64,000 nucleotides of DNA from REEP01 sp964517265 (GCA_964517265.1 CAZFBS010000008.1:1-64000); one strand, 5' to 3'. Counted from the stretch's first letter, positions 7,350 to 16,608 are shown. The notes: generated from the letters alone by a model not told the origin. A program made the numbers and translations.

Positions 7350-8021
7350 ATGGCCGAAACTGTGGTTTTGACGGCATCGGACGGACACCGGTTGGAGAGC
7401 TACCGGGTCCGCCCCACGATCGAGCGCAAGGGCGGTGTTGTCGTGGTTCAGGAGGTATTCGGGGTCAACGGCCACATTCGCGAGGTCTGCGAGGGATTTG
7501 CCGCCGACGGCTATGAAGCGATCGCCCCGGCGCTGTTCGACAGGATTCGTCCGGGAGTGGAATTGGGATACGACGAGGCCGGAGTTGCCGAAGGCCGCGA
7601 GTTGGCGGCCGCGATCGGCTGGGACAAACCGATGCTCGACATCGCCGCCGCCGCCCAGGCGGTCGATCCGGAGGGAAGGGCCGCAGTGGTCGGGTATTGC
7701 TGGGGCGGATCGTGGACTTGGGTGGCCGGTTGCCGGCTCGCCGTCGGTTGCGCCGTCTGTTATTACGGCCGCCATATTCCCGATCTTCTCGGCGAGAGAC
7801 CGGGCGTGCCGGTTCTCATGCATTTCGGCGCTGAGGATGCCTCGATCCCGCTGGAGAATGTCGAGCGGATCCGGCAGGCGCATCCGAACATCCCGATCCA
7901 CGTCTATGAAGGCGCCGGGCATGGATTCAATTGCGATCATCGTGCGTCATTCCACCCGCAAGCTGCCGCGCTCGCGCGCCGCCGCACGCTGGCCTTTTTT
8001 GCAGAGCATCTCCGCAGGTGA
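7350..8021 (+). CDS. dienelactone hydrolase family protein
   Basis: 223 residues, alpha/beta hydrolase of the carboxymethylenebutenolidase family. The triad is visible: nucleophile Cys in VGYCWGGS (near 119), Asp in FGAEDASIP, and His in YEGAGHGFNCD. Cys rather than Ser as nucleophile is the mark of this family, which opens dienelactones in aromatic ring breakdown; many members act on other esters. AAGGAGG stands six bases before the ATG. Its stop overlaps the next gene as GTGA, so the two are translationally coupled. Confidence 0.9.
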   Translation: MAETVVLTASDGHRLESYRVRPTIERKGGVVVVQEVFGVNGHIREVCEGFAADGYEAIAPALFDRIRPGVELGYDEAGVAEGRELAAAIGWDKPMLDIAAAAQAVDPEGRAAVVGYCWGGSWTWVAGCRLAVGCAVCYYGRHIPDLLGERPGVPVLMHFGAEDASIPLENVERIRQAHPNIPIHVYEGAGHGFNCDHRASFHPQAAALARRRTLAFFAEHLRR

Positions 8022-9223
8022 TCGCCGCGGCGATGATCCCGATCGATGTTGCGCGCGTTCGCGCCGAGACGGCCGGGTGCCTCGACACCATCCATTTCAA
8101 CAATGCGGGCTGCGCGCTGCCGGCCGATCCGGTGTTCAATGCGGTCGTCGACCATCTCCAGCTGGAGCGCCGGATCGGCGGCTACGAGGCCGCCGAGCGG
8201 GCCGCCGATCGCATCCAAGCCACGTATGACGCGCTCGCGCGGCTGCTCAACTGTGCCACCGACGAGATCGCCTGCGTCGAGAACGCAACGCGAGCCTGGG
8301 ATATGGCGTTCTATGCGTTTTCCTTCCACCCCGGCGATCGCATTCTCACCGGCCGATCCGAATACGCCAGCAACGTCATCGCCTTCCTGCAGACCGCCCG
8401 CCGCTGTGGCGTTGCTGTCGAGGTCATCCCCGATGACGCGGTCGGCCAGCTCTCGCTACAGGCGCTGGAGGCGATGATCGATGAGCGAGTCAAGCTGATC
8501 GCGATTACTCACGTCGGAACCCAGAGCGGGCTGGTCAACCCCGCTGCGGGCGTCGGCCGGATCGCTCGTGCTCATGGCATTCCTTATCTTCTCGATGCCT
8601 GTCAGTCGGCGGGCCAGATACCGCTGGATGTTCAGGCGATCGGCTGCGACATCCTCTCTGGGACCGGGCGCAAATACGTGCGGGGCCCGCGCGGGACCGG
8701 CTTTCTGTTCGTCCGCAGGGCCTTGACCCGGCAGCTCGAGCCGCCGTTTCTCGATCTCCGCGCAGCAACCTGGACCGCCACCGACCGTTTCGAGATCCGC
8801 GCGGATGCGCGGCGGTTCGAGACCTTCGAGAATTTCGTTGCCGGCCGGATCGGCCTCGGCGTCGCCGTCGAGTACGCGCTGGCGCTCGGCTTGCCGGCGA
8901 TTGCTGCTCGCATCCGCGATCTGGCCGCCGCTTTGCGCGACCGGCTTGCGACATTGCCCGGCATTACCGTCACCGACCGTGGCGCCGAGCGTTGCGGCAT
9001 TGTGACCTTCATTAGAAAGAACGCTTCGGCCACCGCCATCCGCCAGCACCTCGCCGGCCGTCGGATCAACGTTTCGGTCTCTCCGGTAACCGCTGCGCGG
9101 CTCGATCTGGAACCGAGAGGCCTGAGCGAAGTGGTTCGCGCCTCGGTTCACTATTACAACACCGAAGACGAGATCGATCGTTTCTGTGCGGCGCTGGATG
9201 CCTTCGATCCGGACAGCCTGTGA
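8018..9223 (+). CDS. class V aminotransferase-like PLP enzyme
   Basis: About 401 residues from GTG 8018 (GTGA overlap with the hydrolase) or 396 from ATG 8033. Fold type I PLP enzyme of the cysteine desulfurase/isopenicillin epimerase group. Seen are the N-terminal HFNNAGCALP, PLP-ring contact LLDACQSAGQIP, and the PLP lysine in SGTGRKYVRGPRGTGFLF. The general plan resembles EgtE-type C-S lyases and epimerases more than IscS: no active-site cysteine loop is evident. Coupling to a dienelactone hydrolase is unusual, and no substrate can be assigned. An open frame extends upstream to 7931 but overlaps the hydrolase and lacks homology. Confidence 0.85.
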   Translation: MIAAAMIPIDVARVRAETAGCLDTIHFNNAGCALPADPVFNAVVDHLQLERRIGGYEAAERAADRIQATYDALARLLNCATDEIACVENATRAWDMAFYAFSFHPGDRILTGRSEYASNVIAFLQTARRCGVAVEVIPDDAVGQLSLQALEAMIDERVKLIAITHVGTQSGLVNPAAGVGRIARAHGIPYLLDACQSAGQIPLDVQAIGCDILSGTGRKYVRGPRGTGFLFVRRALTRQLEPPFLDLRAATWTATDRFEIRADARRFETFENFVAGRIGLGVAVEYALALGLPAIAARIRDLAAALRDRLATLPGITVTDRGAERCGIVTFIRKNASATAIRQHLAGRRINVSVSPVTAARLDLEPRGLSEVVRASVHYYNTEDEIDRFCAALDAFDPDSL

Positions 9224-9328
9224 CGGGGCTCTCCCCCGAAGTGCCCTTCGCCCCGGTCGGCCCGACCCGCGCCCTCCCCCCGAGTTCGCGGCGGTGCGAA
9301 GCGCCTGCAGCAATCCAGCAGCGCCGTG

Positions 9329-9345
9329 GCCGGCCTGCCGCCGGC
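9329..9345. terminator. small GC-rich hairpin between convergent genes
   Basis: GCCGGC (9329-9334) and GCCGGC (9340-9345), each self-complementary, can pair across CTGCC. It lies between the end of the aminotransferase-like gene and the end of eda, where a two-way terminator would be expected. The stem is short and no T-run is present. Confidence 0.3.
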
Positions 9346-9347
9346 AA

Positions 9348-9986
9348 TCAGTGGGGACCCAGTGCGCTGGCCTCCTGCGCCAGGGCGGTGATTTTGTCCC
9401 ACTCGCCGGCGACGAGCGCGTCCCGCGGCGTCAGCCAGGAACCGCCGACGCAGGCGACGTTGGGCAGGGCAAGGAACTCCCGGGCGTTGTCCGGCGACAC
9501 CCCACCGGTGGGGCAGAACAGCACGTCCGGGAACGGGCCGCGCAACGCCTTCAGCATGCCGACGCCACCGGCCTGCTGAGCGGGGAACAGCTTCAAGGCG
9601 CTCCATCCTGCCAGGCGGGCGGCAATCGTGTCGGACGGCGTCATCACGCCTGGCAGCAGCGGCAGTTGCGTCTCTTGAGCGGCTTCGATCAGCGCGGGTG
9701 TGAGGCCCGGGCTCACCGCGAAGCGGGCTCCGGCGGCCTGCGCGGCGGCAAAATCCTGAGGACGGGTGAGGGTGCCGGCGCCGACAATCGCCTCCGGCAC
9801 CTCATGCGCGACGACGCGGATGGCGTCCAGTGCAACCGCGCTGCGCAAGGTGATTTCCAGCACCCGCACGCCGCCGGCGAGCAGCGCCTTGGCGAGCGGA
9901 ACCGCGTGTGCCAGCTCTTCGATGACGATCACCGGGATCACCGGGCCGATTCGCAGGACGTCCAGGACGTTCATGACAGATCTCAT
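9348..9986 (-). CDS. eda: KDPG aldolase (2-keto-3-deoxy-6-phosphogluconate aldolase)
   Basis: 212 residues, class I aldolase that splits KDPG into pyruvate and glyceraldehyde 3-phosphate. Motifs are GGVRVLEITLRS with the catalytic Glu, GAGTLTRPQDFAAAQAAGA, the Schiff-base Lys in ALKLFPAQQAGG, and FCPTGGVSPDNAREFL. ATG 9974 is an alternative start, four codons in. It follows kdgK on the same strand by about 95 bp, so the pair channels 2-keto-3-deoxygluconate into central metabolism. No edd or uronate genes are adjacent. Confidence 0.95.
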   Translation of the reverse strand: MRSVMNVLDVLRIGPVIPVIVIEELAHAVPLAKALLAGGVRVLEITLRSAVALDAIRVVAHEVPEAIVGAGTLTRPQDFAAAQAAGARFAVSPGLTPALIEAAQETQLPLLPGVMTPSDTIAARLAGWSALKLFPAQQAGGVGMLKALRGPFPDVLFCPTGGVSPDNAREFLALPNVACVGGSWLTPRDALVAGEWDKITALAQEASALGPH

Positions 9987-10082
9987 GCCCTCCTATCGCG
10001 CGCCAAGCCGAACAAGCGGCCAGCGTCGCCATTGCCGCCGATCAGGTTGCAGAGACTCCGGCATACCGGGAAAACGTCATCT

Positions 10083-11108
10083 TCATTCTCGCTCCTCCCG
10101 AGATGACCACGGCGTCATTGTGGGCGTTGGCTCTCTTGCGAGCAGAGCCGCCCGCGTCGGCATTGCTTCTTGCGGGATGATCGCGCCCGGATGCTGGATG
10201 ACCACGGCAGCCATTCGGTTGGCGGCGCGAGCGGCGGCAGCGGGCTCCACCTCCGCCATCCGCATCGCCAGATAGGCCCCGGCGAAGGAGTCGCCGGCCG
10301 CCGTCGTGTCGACAACGCGGGGCACCGGTTCCACCGGCACGGTGTCGGTAAGCGTTCCGGCAAGGCTGACGAGAGTCGGCTGCGCGCCGCGCTTGATCAC
10401 CGCTTCCGCCACTCCCAACGCCAGCGCGTCCGCCAGCGCCTGCTCGGCCGAGGCCTGCCCCCGCAGCGCCATTTCATCGTCCAGCGTGATCAGTGCGATG
10501 TCGCTCAGCGCGTAGGTCTGCTCGTACCATCGCCGTGCCTCCGTTAGGTTTGGCCACAGAGGGGGGCGGAAGTTGTTGTCGAATACGACCCGGCCCCCAC
10601 CCGCGCGAACCTGAGCGAGGACGGCGATCAAACGCTCGCGGGCCGCGGGCGGCAAAATGGCGAGGCTGATGCCGCTGAGATACAAGGCCGTGAGCGTACC
10701 GGCTGCCTGTTCAAGCGGGGTTTCAGCGCCGTCGAAATATCGGCGTGCCGCGCTGGCATCACGCCAGTAGAAGAAACGGCGCTCGCCGGCAGAATCAAGC
10801 TGGATGGCGTACAAGCCCGGCAAAGCGCCTTCCAGCCGAAGGACCAGCGCGGTGTCGATCCCTTCGTCTTGCCAGGCTCTGATCATGTGATCGCTGAAGG
10901 GGTCGGTTCCCAAGGCGGTGGCGTAAAAGATCTCAAGATCGATTTCGTGAGAGAGCCGGGCAAGGTAAATCGCGGTGTTCAGGGTATCGCCGCCAAAACC
11001 GTGGGGCGTCACGCCGAAGGCTTCGCCGCGCAGCTCGATCATGCCTTCGCCAAACAAGGCAATCCGCGGGCCTGCCGCCATGGCCGGGTCTGGTTTCGTT
11101 AAAGACAT
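10083..11108 (-). CDS. kdgK: 2-keto-3-deoxygluconate kinase (PfkB family)
   Basis: 341 residues from ATG 11108; an upstream in-frame ATG at 11171 would add 21 residues without family similarity. The ribokinase-type fold is clear: GEGMIELRG at the N-terminus, GGDTLNTAIYLARL, FDNNFRPPLW, and the PfkB signature DTTAAGDSFAGAYL with the catalytic Asp. It phosphorylates KDG to KDPG, the substrate of the eda product encoded just downstream. Confidence 0.92.
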   Translation of the reverse strand: MSLTKPDPAMAAGPRIALFGEGMIELRGEAFGVTPHGFGGDTLNTAIYLARLSHEIDLEIFYATALGTDPFSDHMIRAWQDEGIDTALVLRLEGALPGLYAIQLDSAGERRFFYWRDASAARRYFDGAETPLEQAAGTLTALYLSGISLAILPPAARERLIAVLAQVRAGGGRVVFDNNFRPPLWPNLTEARRWYEQTYALSDIALITLDDEMALRGQASAEQALADALALGVAEAVIKRGAQPTLVSLAGTLTDTVPVEPVPRVVDTTAAGDSFAGAYLAMRMAEVEPAAAARAANRMAAVVIQHPGAIIPQEAMPTRAALLAREPTPTMTPWSSREERE

Positions 11109-11580
11109 TGCCTCAGCAATCGGGCATTTCGACACGCAACGACAATCGGATCGATCAAGATCCTCCGGCACCTTTTACCCGAACCATACGACCGGCGATT
11201 TGAAGCTGTAAAGACGCAAACCGGCCCTTGCCGATCAAGCGGCCTGTCAGGAAGCTGCCGGGGGCGCTTGACCGCGCCAGTGGTGGGGCCATCTTCCTTC
11301 CGGCAAGCGTCACGAAGCGATCGGCGCGCCTGCGATCGATGCCGACATTTGTTGACGAAAGACGACAAATGATGACAGACTCGCTGGCTGATATAGATAA
11401 TTTACTGCAATTTCAACAACTTGATTTTCTGGATCCGAGTCCTGCCGTGGTCAAACCTGCACAAACCACGCTTGCGCGCCACCACAGCAACGACCCGCAG
11501 CAACGCCCGGCATTGCACCACTCTGCCGGACTCTTCATCCTTGATCGGTCGTATTGAGACCATCATCCGGAAACCTGCCG
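11109..11580. promoter_or_regulatory. 472-bp divergent intergenic region with a palindrome
   Basis: The gap separates kdgK (minus) from the DUF3616 gene (plus). It is clearly richer in A+T from about 11340 to 11430. CATTTGT (11346-11352) is mirrored by ACAAATG (11365-11371) across 12 bases, the arrangement of a GntR- or LacI-type operator. A 109-codon open frame here (11228-11557) has no recognisable similarity and I do not call it. Confidence 0.4.
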
Positions 11581-12687
11581 ATGATTCAGTATGCTACACC
11601 CGTATCCGTTGTCCTCCTCGATTTCGATTCCGATCTCGGATCCCAATCCGCCACCGCCGCGGACATCCTTCGCGGGGATCTCTCCGCCTGTGATAGGACC
11701 GGCTCGTGCCTTTGGCTCGCCTGTGACGAGGCCACCAGTGTCGAGCGGCTGATCACCCGCGACGGCGTTCGCTTCGCCGAGCACCGAGGATTTCCCCTCG
11801 GTCACATCTTCACTCTGCCCGCCGGCGACGAGGAGGAGATCGACATCGAGGGCCTGACGCACGACGGCGGCTACCTTTGGATCACCGGCTCCCACAGCCT
11901 GAAGCGGAAGAAGCCGAAGCGTCACGAAGAGAACCCGGATGAAGCGCTGCGGCGCCTTGCCACTGTCAAGGCGGATCCGAACCGCTACTTTCTTGGCCGC
12001 GTTCCGCTCGTCCCGGCGCAAGAGGAGGGCGTCCATGACCTCGCCCGCTCCGGCGCTTGCGGTGCGACCGCCGCTTGTCTGCCGATGGCCTCCGGAACCA
12101 ATGCGCTGGCTGAAGCTCTTGCCAACGATCCGCTTCTCGGTCGTTTCGTCTCCATCCCCAGCAAGGAAAACGGGCTTGACATCGAGGGCATTGCGGTGCG
12201 GGGCGATCGTGTTTTTCTCGGCCTTCGCGGGCCGGTCCTCAGGGGCTGGGCGGTGATCATCGAACTCATGATCGGCAGTGCGGGATCAGGCGCGCTGGCA
12301 TTGATCCCGATTGGCCCGAACGGTGAGGTCCATCGCCTGCATTTCCTCGACCTGGATGGGCTCGGGATCCGCGATCTCCTCTTGGATGGCGATGATCTCC
12401 TCATTCTCGCCGGACCGACAATGGATCTCGACGGGCCGAGCCGACTTTATCGATGGACGCGCGCCCTCGATGCCGACAGGTCCACCGTCATCACCCATCG
12501 CCGGATCGCCCACCTGCTCGACCTGCCGTACGGCGAGGGGGTCGATCATGCCGAGGGGATCGCACTGATCGCAGCTTCCGACGGAGCCACCCGCCACCTG
12601 CTCGTCGTCTACGACAGCCCCTCGCCGGCACGCTTGCATCAGAACGGCACCGCGATTGACGCTGATATCTTCGTCCTTTCGGAGTGA
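11581..12687 (+). CDS. DUF3616 domain protein
   Basis: 368 residues. Matches the DUF3616 pattern: IEGLTHDGGYLWITGSHS near residue 100, a second block NGLDIEGIAVRGDRVFLGLRGPVLRG, and DLDGLGIRDLLLDGDDLLILAGPT. The repeated IEG-(x)n-LxGLR blocks suggest a beta-propeller-like soluble protein. No signal peptide is visible. The function of the family is not established. ATG 11581 fits better than 11554, whose first residues look random. It is divergent from kdgK and upstream of terC, with no clear operon partner. Confidence 0.8.
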   Translation: MIQYATPVSVVLLDFDSDLGSQSATAADILRGDLSACDRTGSCLWLACDEATSVERLITRDGVRFAEHRGFPLGHIFTLPAGDEEEIDIEGLTHDGGYLWITGSHSLKRKKPKRHEENPDEALRRLATVKADPNRYFLGRVPLVPAQEEGVHDLARSGACGATAACLPMASGTNALAEALANDPLLGRFVSIPSKENGLDIEGIAVRGDRVFLGLRGPVLRGWAVIIELMIGSAGSGALALIPIGPNGEVHRLHFLDLDGLGIRDLLLDGDDLLILAGPTMDLDGPSRLYRWTRALDADRSTVITHRRIAHLLDLPYGEGVDHAEGIALIAASDGATRHLLVVYDSPSPARLHQNGTAIDADIFVLSE

Positions 12688-12766
12688 TCCATGACCCGAG
12701 CCAGACCGTGAGGCTGCCTGCCGCTTCGACTCCGGCGGCAGAAGTTCCAGCTGGTGACAGGTCACG

Positions 12767-12874
12767 GTGAATGGCATCTTTCGCAACACCAGCAGCGGCT
12801 GGATCTTTAACGGCCTTTGGAACGTTCTTCTGTCGCAGGAAGATCCGGCGGTCGGGACGGCTGCGCTTTTCTGA
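12767..12874 (+). CDS. possible 35-residue peptide before terC
   Basis: A GTG-started frame encodes 35 residues beginning VNGIFRNTSSGWIFNGLW. The aromatic-rich, non-repetitive composition looks somewhat protein-like, but there is no clear ribosome binding site and I recognise no family. It is the only notable item in the 283-bp gap between the DUF3616 gene and terC. Confidence 0.2.
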   Translation: MNGIFRNTSSGWIFNGLWNVLLSQEDPAVGTAALF

Positions 12875-12970
12875 CCCACCGCCAGGGTCCGCCGTTGCCG
12901 CCTATTGCCGCGACGGCCCGAACCCCGCGGGGTGTGCTTCAAAGTCAGATCGAAAGGACAAGCGGCAATC

Positions 12971-13738
12971 ATGGACTATCTGGTTGAACTGGCCACCAGT
13001 CCCGCGGCGTGGATCGCCCTTGCCACCCTCATCGTGATGGAGGTGGTGCTCGGTATCGACAACCTGATCTTCATCTCGATCCTTACCAACAAGCTTCCCA
13101 CCCATCAGCGCGTGAAGGCCCGGCGAATCGGCATCGGGTTGGCGCTCATCATGCGTCTGGCGCTGCTCGGCACCATTGCGATCATTGTGCAACTCACCGA
13201 GCCGCTGTTCACCGCCTTCGGCCACGGCTTTTCTTGGCGCGACCTGATCTTGATCGCCGGCGGCCTGTTCCTGGTGTGGAAGGCGACCAAGGAAATTCAC
13301 CACAATGTGGACCCGCACCCCGGGCCCGACATGTTCAACAACGAGAAGGTTGTCGTCGGCTTTGGCGCCGCAATCGGGCAGATCCTGGTGCTTGATCTCG
13401 TGTTCTCGATCGACAGCATCATCACCGCGGTGGGGATGACACCGCACGTACCGATCATGGTGATCGCCGTGGTCGTTGCAGTCACCGTCATGCTGCTGGC
13501 GGCTACGCCGCTCGCCGACTTCATCAGCCGCAATCCGACCGTGGTGATGTTGGCGTTGGGATTCCTGCTGATGATCGGCATGACGCTGATTGCCGAAGGC
13601 TTCGGCGCGCATGTGCCCAAGGGCTATGTCTATGCGGCGATGGCGTTCTCGGCCCTGATTGAGGGCCTCAACATCCTCTCCCGTCGCGCGCGGCAGCGCC
13701 GGCAGGGTGAGCCCGTCACCGATCATGCATCCGTCTGA
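12971..13738 (+). CDS. TerC-family integral membrane protein
   Basis: 255 residues with about seven transmembrane segments. The two acidic family motifs are present: EVVLGIDNLIFISIL (about 21-35) and DLVFSIDSIITAVGM (about 142-156). TerC proteins are tied to tellurite resistance and, in several bacteria, to manganese export and metal loading of exported proteins. AAAGGAC lies about ten bases before ATG 12971; the frame is open upstream but without homology. A strong hairpin follows the stop. The gap before it was checked for a yybP-ykoY manganese riboswitch without a convincing match. Confidence 0.92.
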   Translation: MDYLVELATSPAAWIALATLIVMEVVLGIDNLIFISILTNKLPTHQRVKARRIGIGLALIMRLALLGTIAIIVQLTEPLFTAFGHGFSWRDLILIAGGLFLVWKATKEIHHNVDPHPGPDMFNNEKVVVGFGAAIGQILVLDLVFSIDSIITAVGMTPHVPIMVIAVVVAVTVMLLAATPLADFISRNPTVVMLALGFLLMIGMTLIAEGFGAHVPKGYVYAAMAFSALIEGLNILSRRARQRRQGEPVTDHASV

Positions 13739-13795
13739 TCCTTGGCAAGCCGATCGCTGATGCCGTCGACGTGCCTCCACGCCAGCAGCATCGTC

Positions 13796-13830
13796 CGTTC
13801 GGCTGCCGCAGTGCCTGCGGCAGCCGAACG
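13796..13830. terminator. perfect 15-bp hairpin between convergent terC and M48 genes
   Basis: CGTTCGGCTGCCGCA (13796-13810) pairs without mismatch with TGCGGCAGCCGAACG (13816-13830) around a 5-base loop. It fills the space between two convergent stop codons, so it can serve both strands. No T-run is evident on either side. Confidence 0.75.
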
Positions 13831-14709
13831 TCAGCGCCGCCTGGACGCAAGCAGTGCGAGGAGGGAGGGGCCGGCCGATCCGACGGCACTTGTCTCCAAC
13901 TCGGGAAGGCGCTGCAAAAGCTCGTCGATCCGCCGTGCACTGGACGGATGGGTGGCGAGGAACTGGGGAACGCCGTTATCGGACAGCTGCTGCATTCGCT
14001 TCCAGAAGGTGATCGCTTCCCGCGGGCGGTATCCGGCCTCAGCCATATACTCCAGGCCCAGCGCGTCGGCCTCCAGTTCCTGGGCACGTGAGAATGGCCG
14101 GATGATGCCGAACTCGGCGGCGCCCGCACCTAGAGCGACCATTAGATCGGGAGGGATCGGCACGTCGCCAAGCGCCGCCAGCATCGCGCCGAGACGCAGA
14201 GCCAGCGTGATGCCTTGGTGGGCAACGATCCGCTCGGCTCCATGGCGGGCATTGACATGGCCAACCTCGTGACCGAGGACCGCCGCCAGTTGGTCTTCGT
14301 TGGCCGTGACCTTCAGCATTCCGGTGAACACGCCGACGCGCCCACCCGGAAGCGCGAACGCGTTCACCTGTTCGCTTTCGAACACCGCGAACACCCAGTT
14401 CCCATGGGAGGAACCACTGGCATGGACGATGCGCTCGCCAATCCGCCGGACCGACGCGTTCAGCTGCGGATCGCGGGCCAGCGGAAATTTGTCGGCAATT
14501 TGCTGGAACGCTTGGCGCCCGAGTTCGGCTTCCGCCTCGGGCGACACAAGCTGGTGAGCCAGCCAGCCGAGATCGGCCTCGCCGCACCCGGCCAGCGGCA
14601 TCGTTGCGCTCGCCGCCGCGACACCCTGGAGAAACGTCCGGCGGCTGATCAATCCGCCATTGGCAGCGCATATGCGGCAAGACGAAGAGTCCTTCCAATC
14701 GGACATCAT
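13831..14709 (-). CDS. M48 metalloprotease, Tat-type lipoprotein
   Basis: About 292 residues from the double ATG at 14709/14706. The N-terminus holds a twin-arginine signal (SRRTFLQG) followed by a lipobox (PLAGC), so the protein is probably exported folded and lipid-anchored in the periplasm. The protease domain shows HEVGHVNARHGAER (zinc-binding HExxH) and the third ligand region QELEADALGLEYMAEAGY. The plan matches BepA/LoiP-like periplasmic M48 enzymes in envelope quality control, without the TPR tail of BepA. The upstream frame to 14892 lacks signal features. Confidence 0.9.
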   Translation of the reverse strand: MMSDWKDSSSCRICAANGGLISRRTFLQGVAAASATMPLAGCGEADLGWLAHQLVSPEAEAELGRQAFQQIADKFPLARDPQLNASVRRIGERIVHASGSSHGNWVFAVFESEQVNAFALPGGRVGVFTGMLKVTANEDQLAAVLGHEVGHVNARHGAERIVAHQGITLALRLGAMLAALGDVPIPPDLMVALGAGAAEFGIIRPFSRAQELEADALGLEYMAEAGYRPREAITFWKRMQQLSDNGVPQFLATHPSSARRIDELLQRLPELETSAVGSAGPSLLALLASRRR

Positions 14710-15014
14710 CGCACCGAGGTCATGCGGCCGGAGGGTTGTGCCGCCGATGCCGTCCACTGCTGTCCTGCCCCCACCGCTGCGCCGTCCATGATGGTGCCAC
14801 TTTTTTCCGATCTCGTTGTCCCGCGAGCGCCTGCCCATCAGAGACGAGACGTGCTGGCAGGCAGGCGAATGGTACTTGACAGGCGGAGCCAAGTCACGAG
14901 GCGGAACGGCCTTCGTTTCTGCCGGCCTGCTGGCAATTGTTCGGCTCTCGGACTAAACGCCAAGGTCACCAGGGCGGACAATCAGGCACGACCATCCAGG
15001 GGGGCGTTTCGTCG
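14710..15014. promoter_or_regulatory. 305-bp divergent intergenic region
   Basis: Lies between the M48 protease gene (minus) and the phospholipase D gene (plus) and must hold both promoters. I found no clear -35/-10 pair, palindrome or small gene. Confidence 0.3.
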
Positions 15015-16583
15015 ATGAGCGTTCAGATGGAGCAATCCCCGACCAAGCAGACACTGCGCATCCTGCGACCGGGAGATACATGCTGGCGGATCGAGTGCGC
15101 CCATCGTTTTGCTGTCATTGTCGACGCCAACAGGTATTTTGCGGCGGCCAAGACGGCGATGTGCAAGGCGCGCCACGCGATCTACCTGATCGGCTGGGAC
15201 TTCGATCTACGCATCCGTCTTGAGCCTGACGTCGACAAGGACGAACAGCCCGATCGATTGGGCCGGTTCCTCAGGGCGCGGATCCGCCGGCGGCCGGGAC
15301 TGCGTGCGTACGTCCTGAAATGGGACTATGCCATGTTGTGGACCTTCGGCCGGCAGATCCTTCCCCTGCTGATACTGGACTGGTGGCGGCACGACCGCAT
15401 TCACTTCCGGCTCGATAGCGCCCACCCAACCGGCGCCGCCCACCATCAGAAGATCATTGTCCTCGATGACGCATTGGCATTCTGTGGCGGCATCGACATG
15501 ACCAACGATCGCTGGGACACACGCGAGCACCGTCCCGGTGATCCCTACCGCCGACGCCCAAACGGCAGCGCCTACGGACCGTGGCATGACATAACGGCCA
15601 TCGTGGACGGCGCCGCGGCCGGGGCGCTGGGAGAACTGGCACGCGATCGTTGGTGGCGTGCCACCGGCGAAAGCCTGGCGGTGCCCGAGCCTCCGGGCGA
15701 TCTTTGGCCGAACGGCATTGAGCCGATGCTGCGCGATGTCGAGGTTGCCATCGCGCGCACTGCCCCCGCCTACAAGGAGCGGCCGCAGATCAATGAGATC
15801 GAGCGCCTGTGCCTCGCGGCGATCGTCGCCGCTCGCGAGGTGATCTATGTCGAGAGCCAATACTTCGCCTCGGTCACGGTCCGTGATGCTCTCGCCGAGC
15901 GGCTGAGCGAGGCAGACGGTCCGGAGGTGGTGATCGTCAATCCGCTGAGCGCGGAGGGTTGGCTTGAGGAGGAGGCGATGGGCTCGGCGCGCAGTATCGC
16001 GCTCCGCCGCATGCATGCCGCCGACCGCTATGACCGTTTTCGCATCTATCATCCGGTCAACGAAGCCGGCGAGCCGATATACGTTCACGCCAAGGTGCTG
16101 GCGATCGACGACCGCCTTTTGCGGGTCGGATCCTCCAACATCAATAACCGCTCGATGGGTTTCGATACGGAGTGCGATCTCGCCGTCGAGGCGGTGCCGG
16201 GAAGGCCCGATGAAGGTCACGTGCGCGCCGCCGTCACGGCAGTGCGGGACGGCTTGCTCGCCGAGCATCTGGGCGTCGCGCCGGAGACATTGGCGGACGC
16301 CCTCCAACAGCAAGGTTCACTGGCGCAGGCGATCGAGGCGCTGCGTCGTTCCGAGGGCAGGACGCTGCGGCCACTGGAGTGCGACGAGATCAACATCGCC
16401 GAGGCATTATTGGCGGAGACCGAACTGCTCGATCCCGAGCGACCGAGCAAGGCGGAGACTCGCCTGAAGCACGGCATCAAGAGGGCGCTCCTTTCGATTC
16501 CACCTACTGTCTATGCGATTGCTGGCATCCTCGGCGCCGTGGTGATCGTCGATCGGATCATCCACAGGCGCCGCCGGAGCTGA
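15015..16583 (+). CDS. phospholipase D-like protein with C-terminal membrane anchor
   Basis: 522 residues. Two HKD motifs mark the PLD superfamily: HHQKIIVLDDALAFCGG and HAKVLAIDDRLLRVGSSN, each followed by the expected GG or N region. The N-terminal part (YLIGWDFDLRIRL) matches bacterial PLDc proteins that hydrolyse or transfer phosphatidyl groups. Near the C-terminus a hydrophobic helix (PPTVYAIAGILGAVVIVDRI) is followed by a run of Arg, which suggests anchoring with the tail in the cytoplasm; there is no N-terminal signal peptide. The start is ATG 15015. Followed by a candidate terminator. Confidence 0.9.
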   Translation: MSVQMEQSPTKQTLRILRPGDTCWRIECAHRFAVIVDANRYFAAAKTAMCKARHAIYLIGWDFDLRIRLEPDVDKDEQPDRLGRFLRARIRRRPGLRAYVLKWDYAMLWTFGRQILPLLILDWWRHDRIHFRLDSAHPTGAAHHQKIIVLDDALAFCGGIDMTNDRWDTREHRPGDPYRRRPNGSAYGPWHDITAIVDGAAAGALGELARDRWWRATGESLAVPEPPGDLWPNGIEPMLRDVEVAIARTAPAYKERPQINEIERLCLAAIVAAREVIYVESQYFASVTVRDALAERLSEADGPEVVIVNPLSAEGWLEEEAMGSARSIALRRMHAADRYDRFRIYHPVNEAGEPIYVHAKVLAIDDRLLRVGSSNINNRSMGFDTECDLAVEAVPGRPDEGHVRAAVTAVRDGLLAEHLGVAPETLADALQQQGSLAQAIEALRRSEGRTLRPLECDEINIAEALLAETELLDPERPSKAETRLKHGIKRALLSIPPTVYAIAGILGAVVIVDRIIHRRRRS

Positions 16584-16608
16584 AGTCTCGTAAACGCCGG
16601 CGTGCTCA

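Noticed and set aside
11228..11557. 109-codon plus-strand frame before the DUF3616 gene
   Set aside because: No recognisable motif or ribosome binding site, and it covers the AT-rich regulatory part of the gap.
12688..12970. yybP-ykoY manganese riboswitch before terC
   Set aside because: terC genes often carry one, but the conserved GGGGAGUAGC-type core and its partner loop were not found here.
12902..13780. 292-codon minus-strand frame opposite terC
   Set aside because: Antisense shadow of a clear TerC gene; His/Gln/Asp-rich residues without family motifs.
15207..16313. 368-codon minus-strand frame opposite the phospholipase D gene
   Set aside because: Both HKD motifs are on the plus strand; the antisense frame has no recognisable domain.
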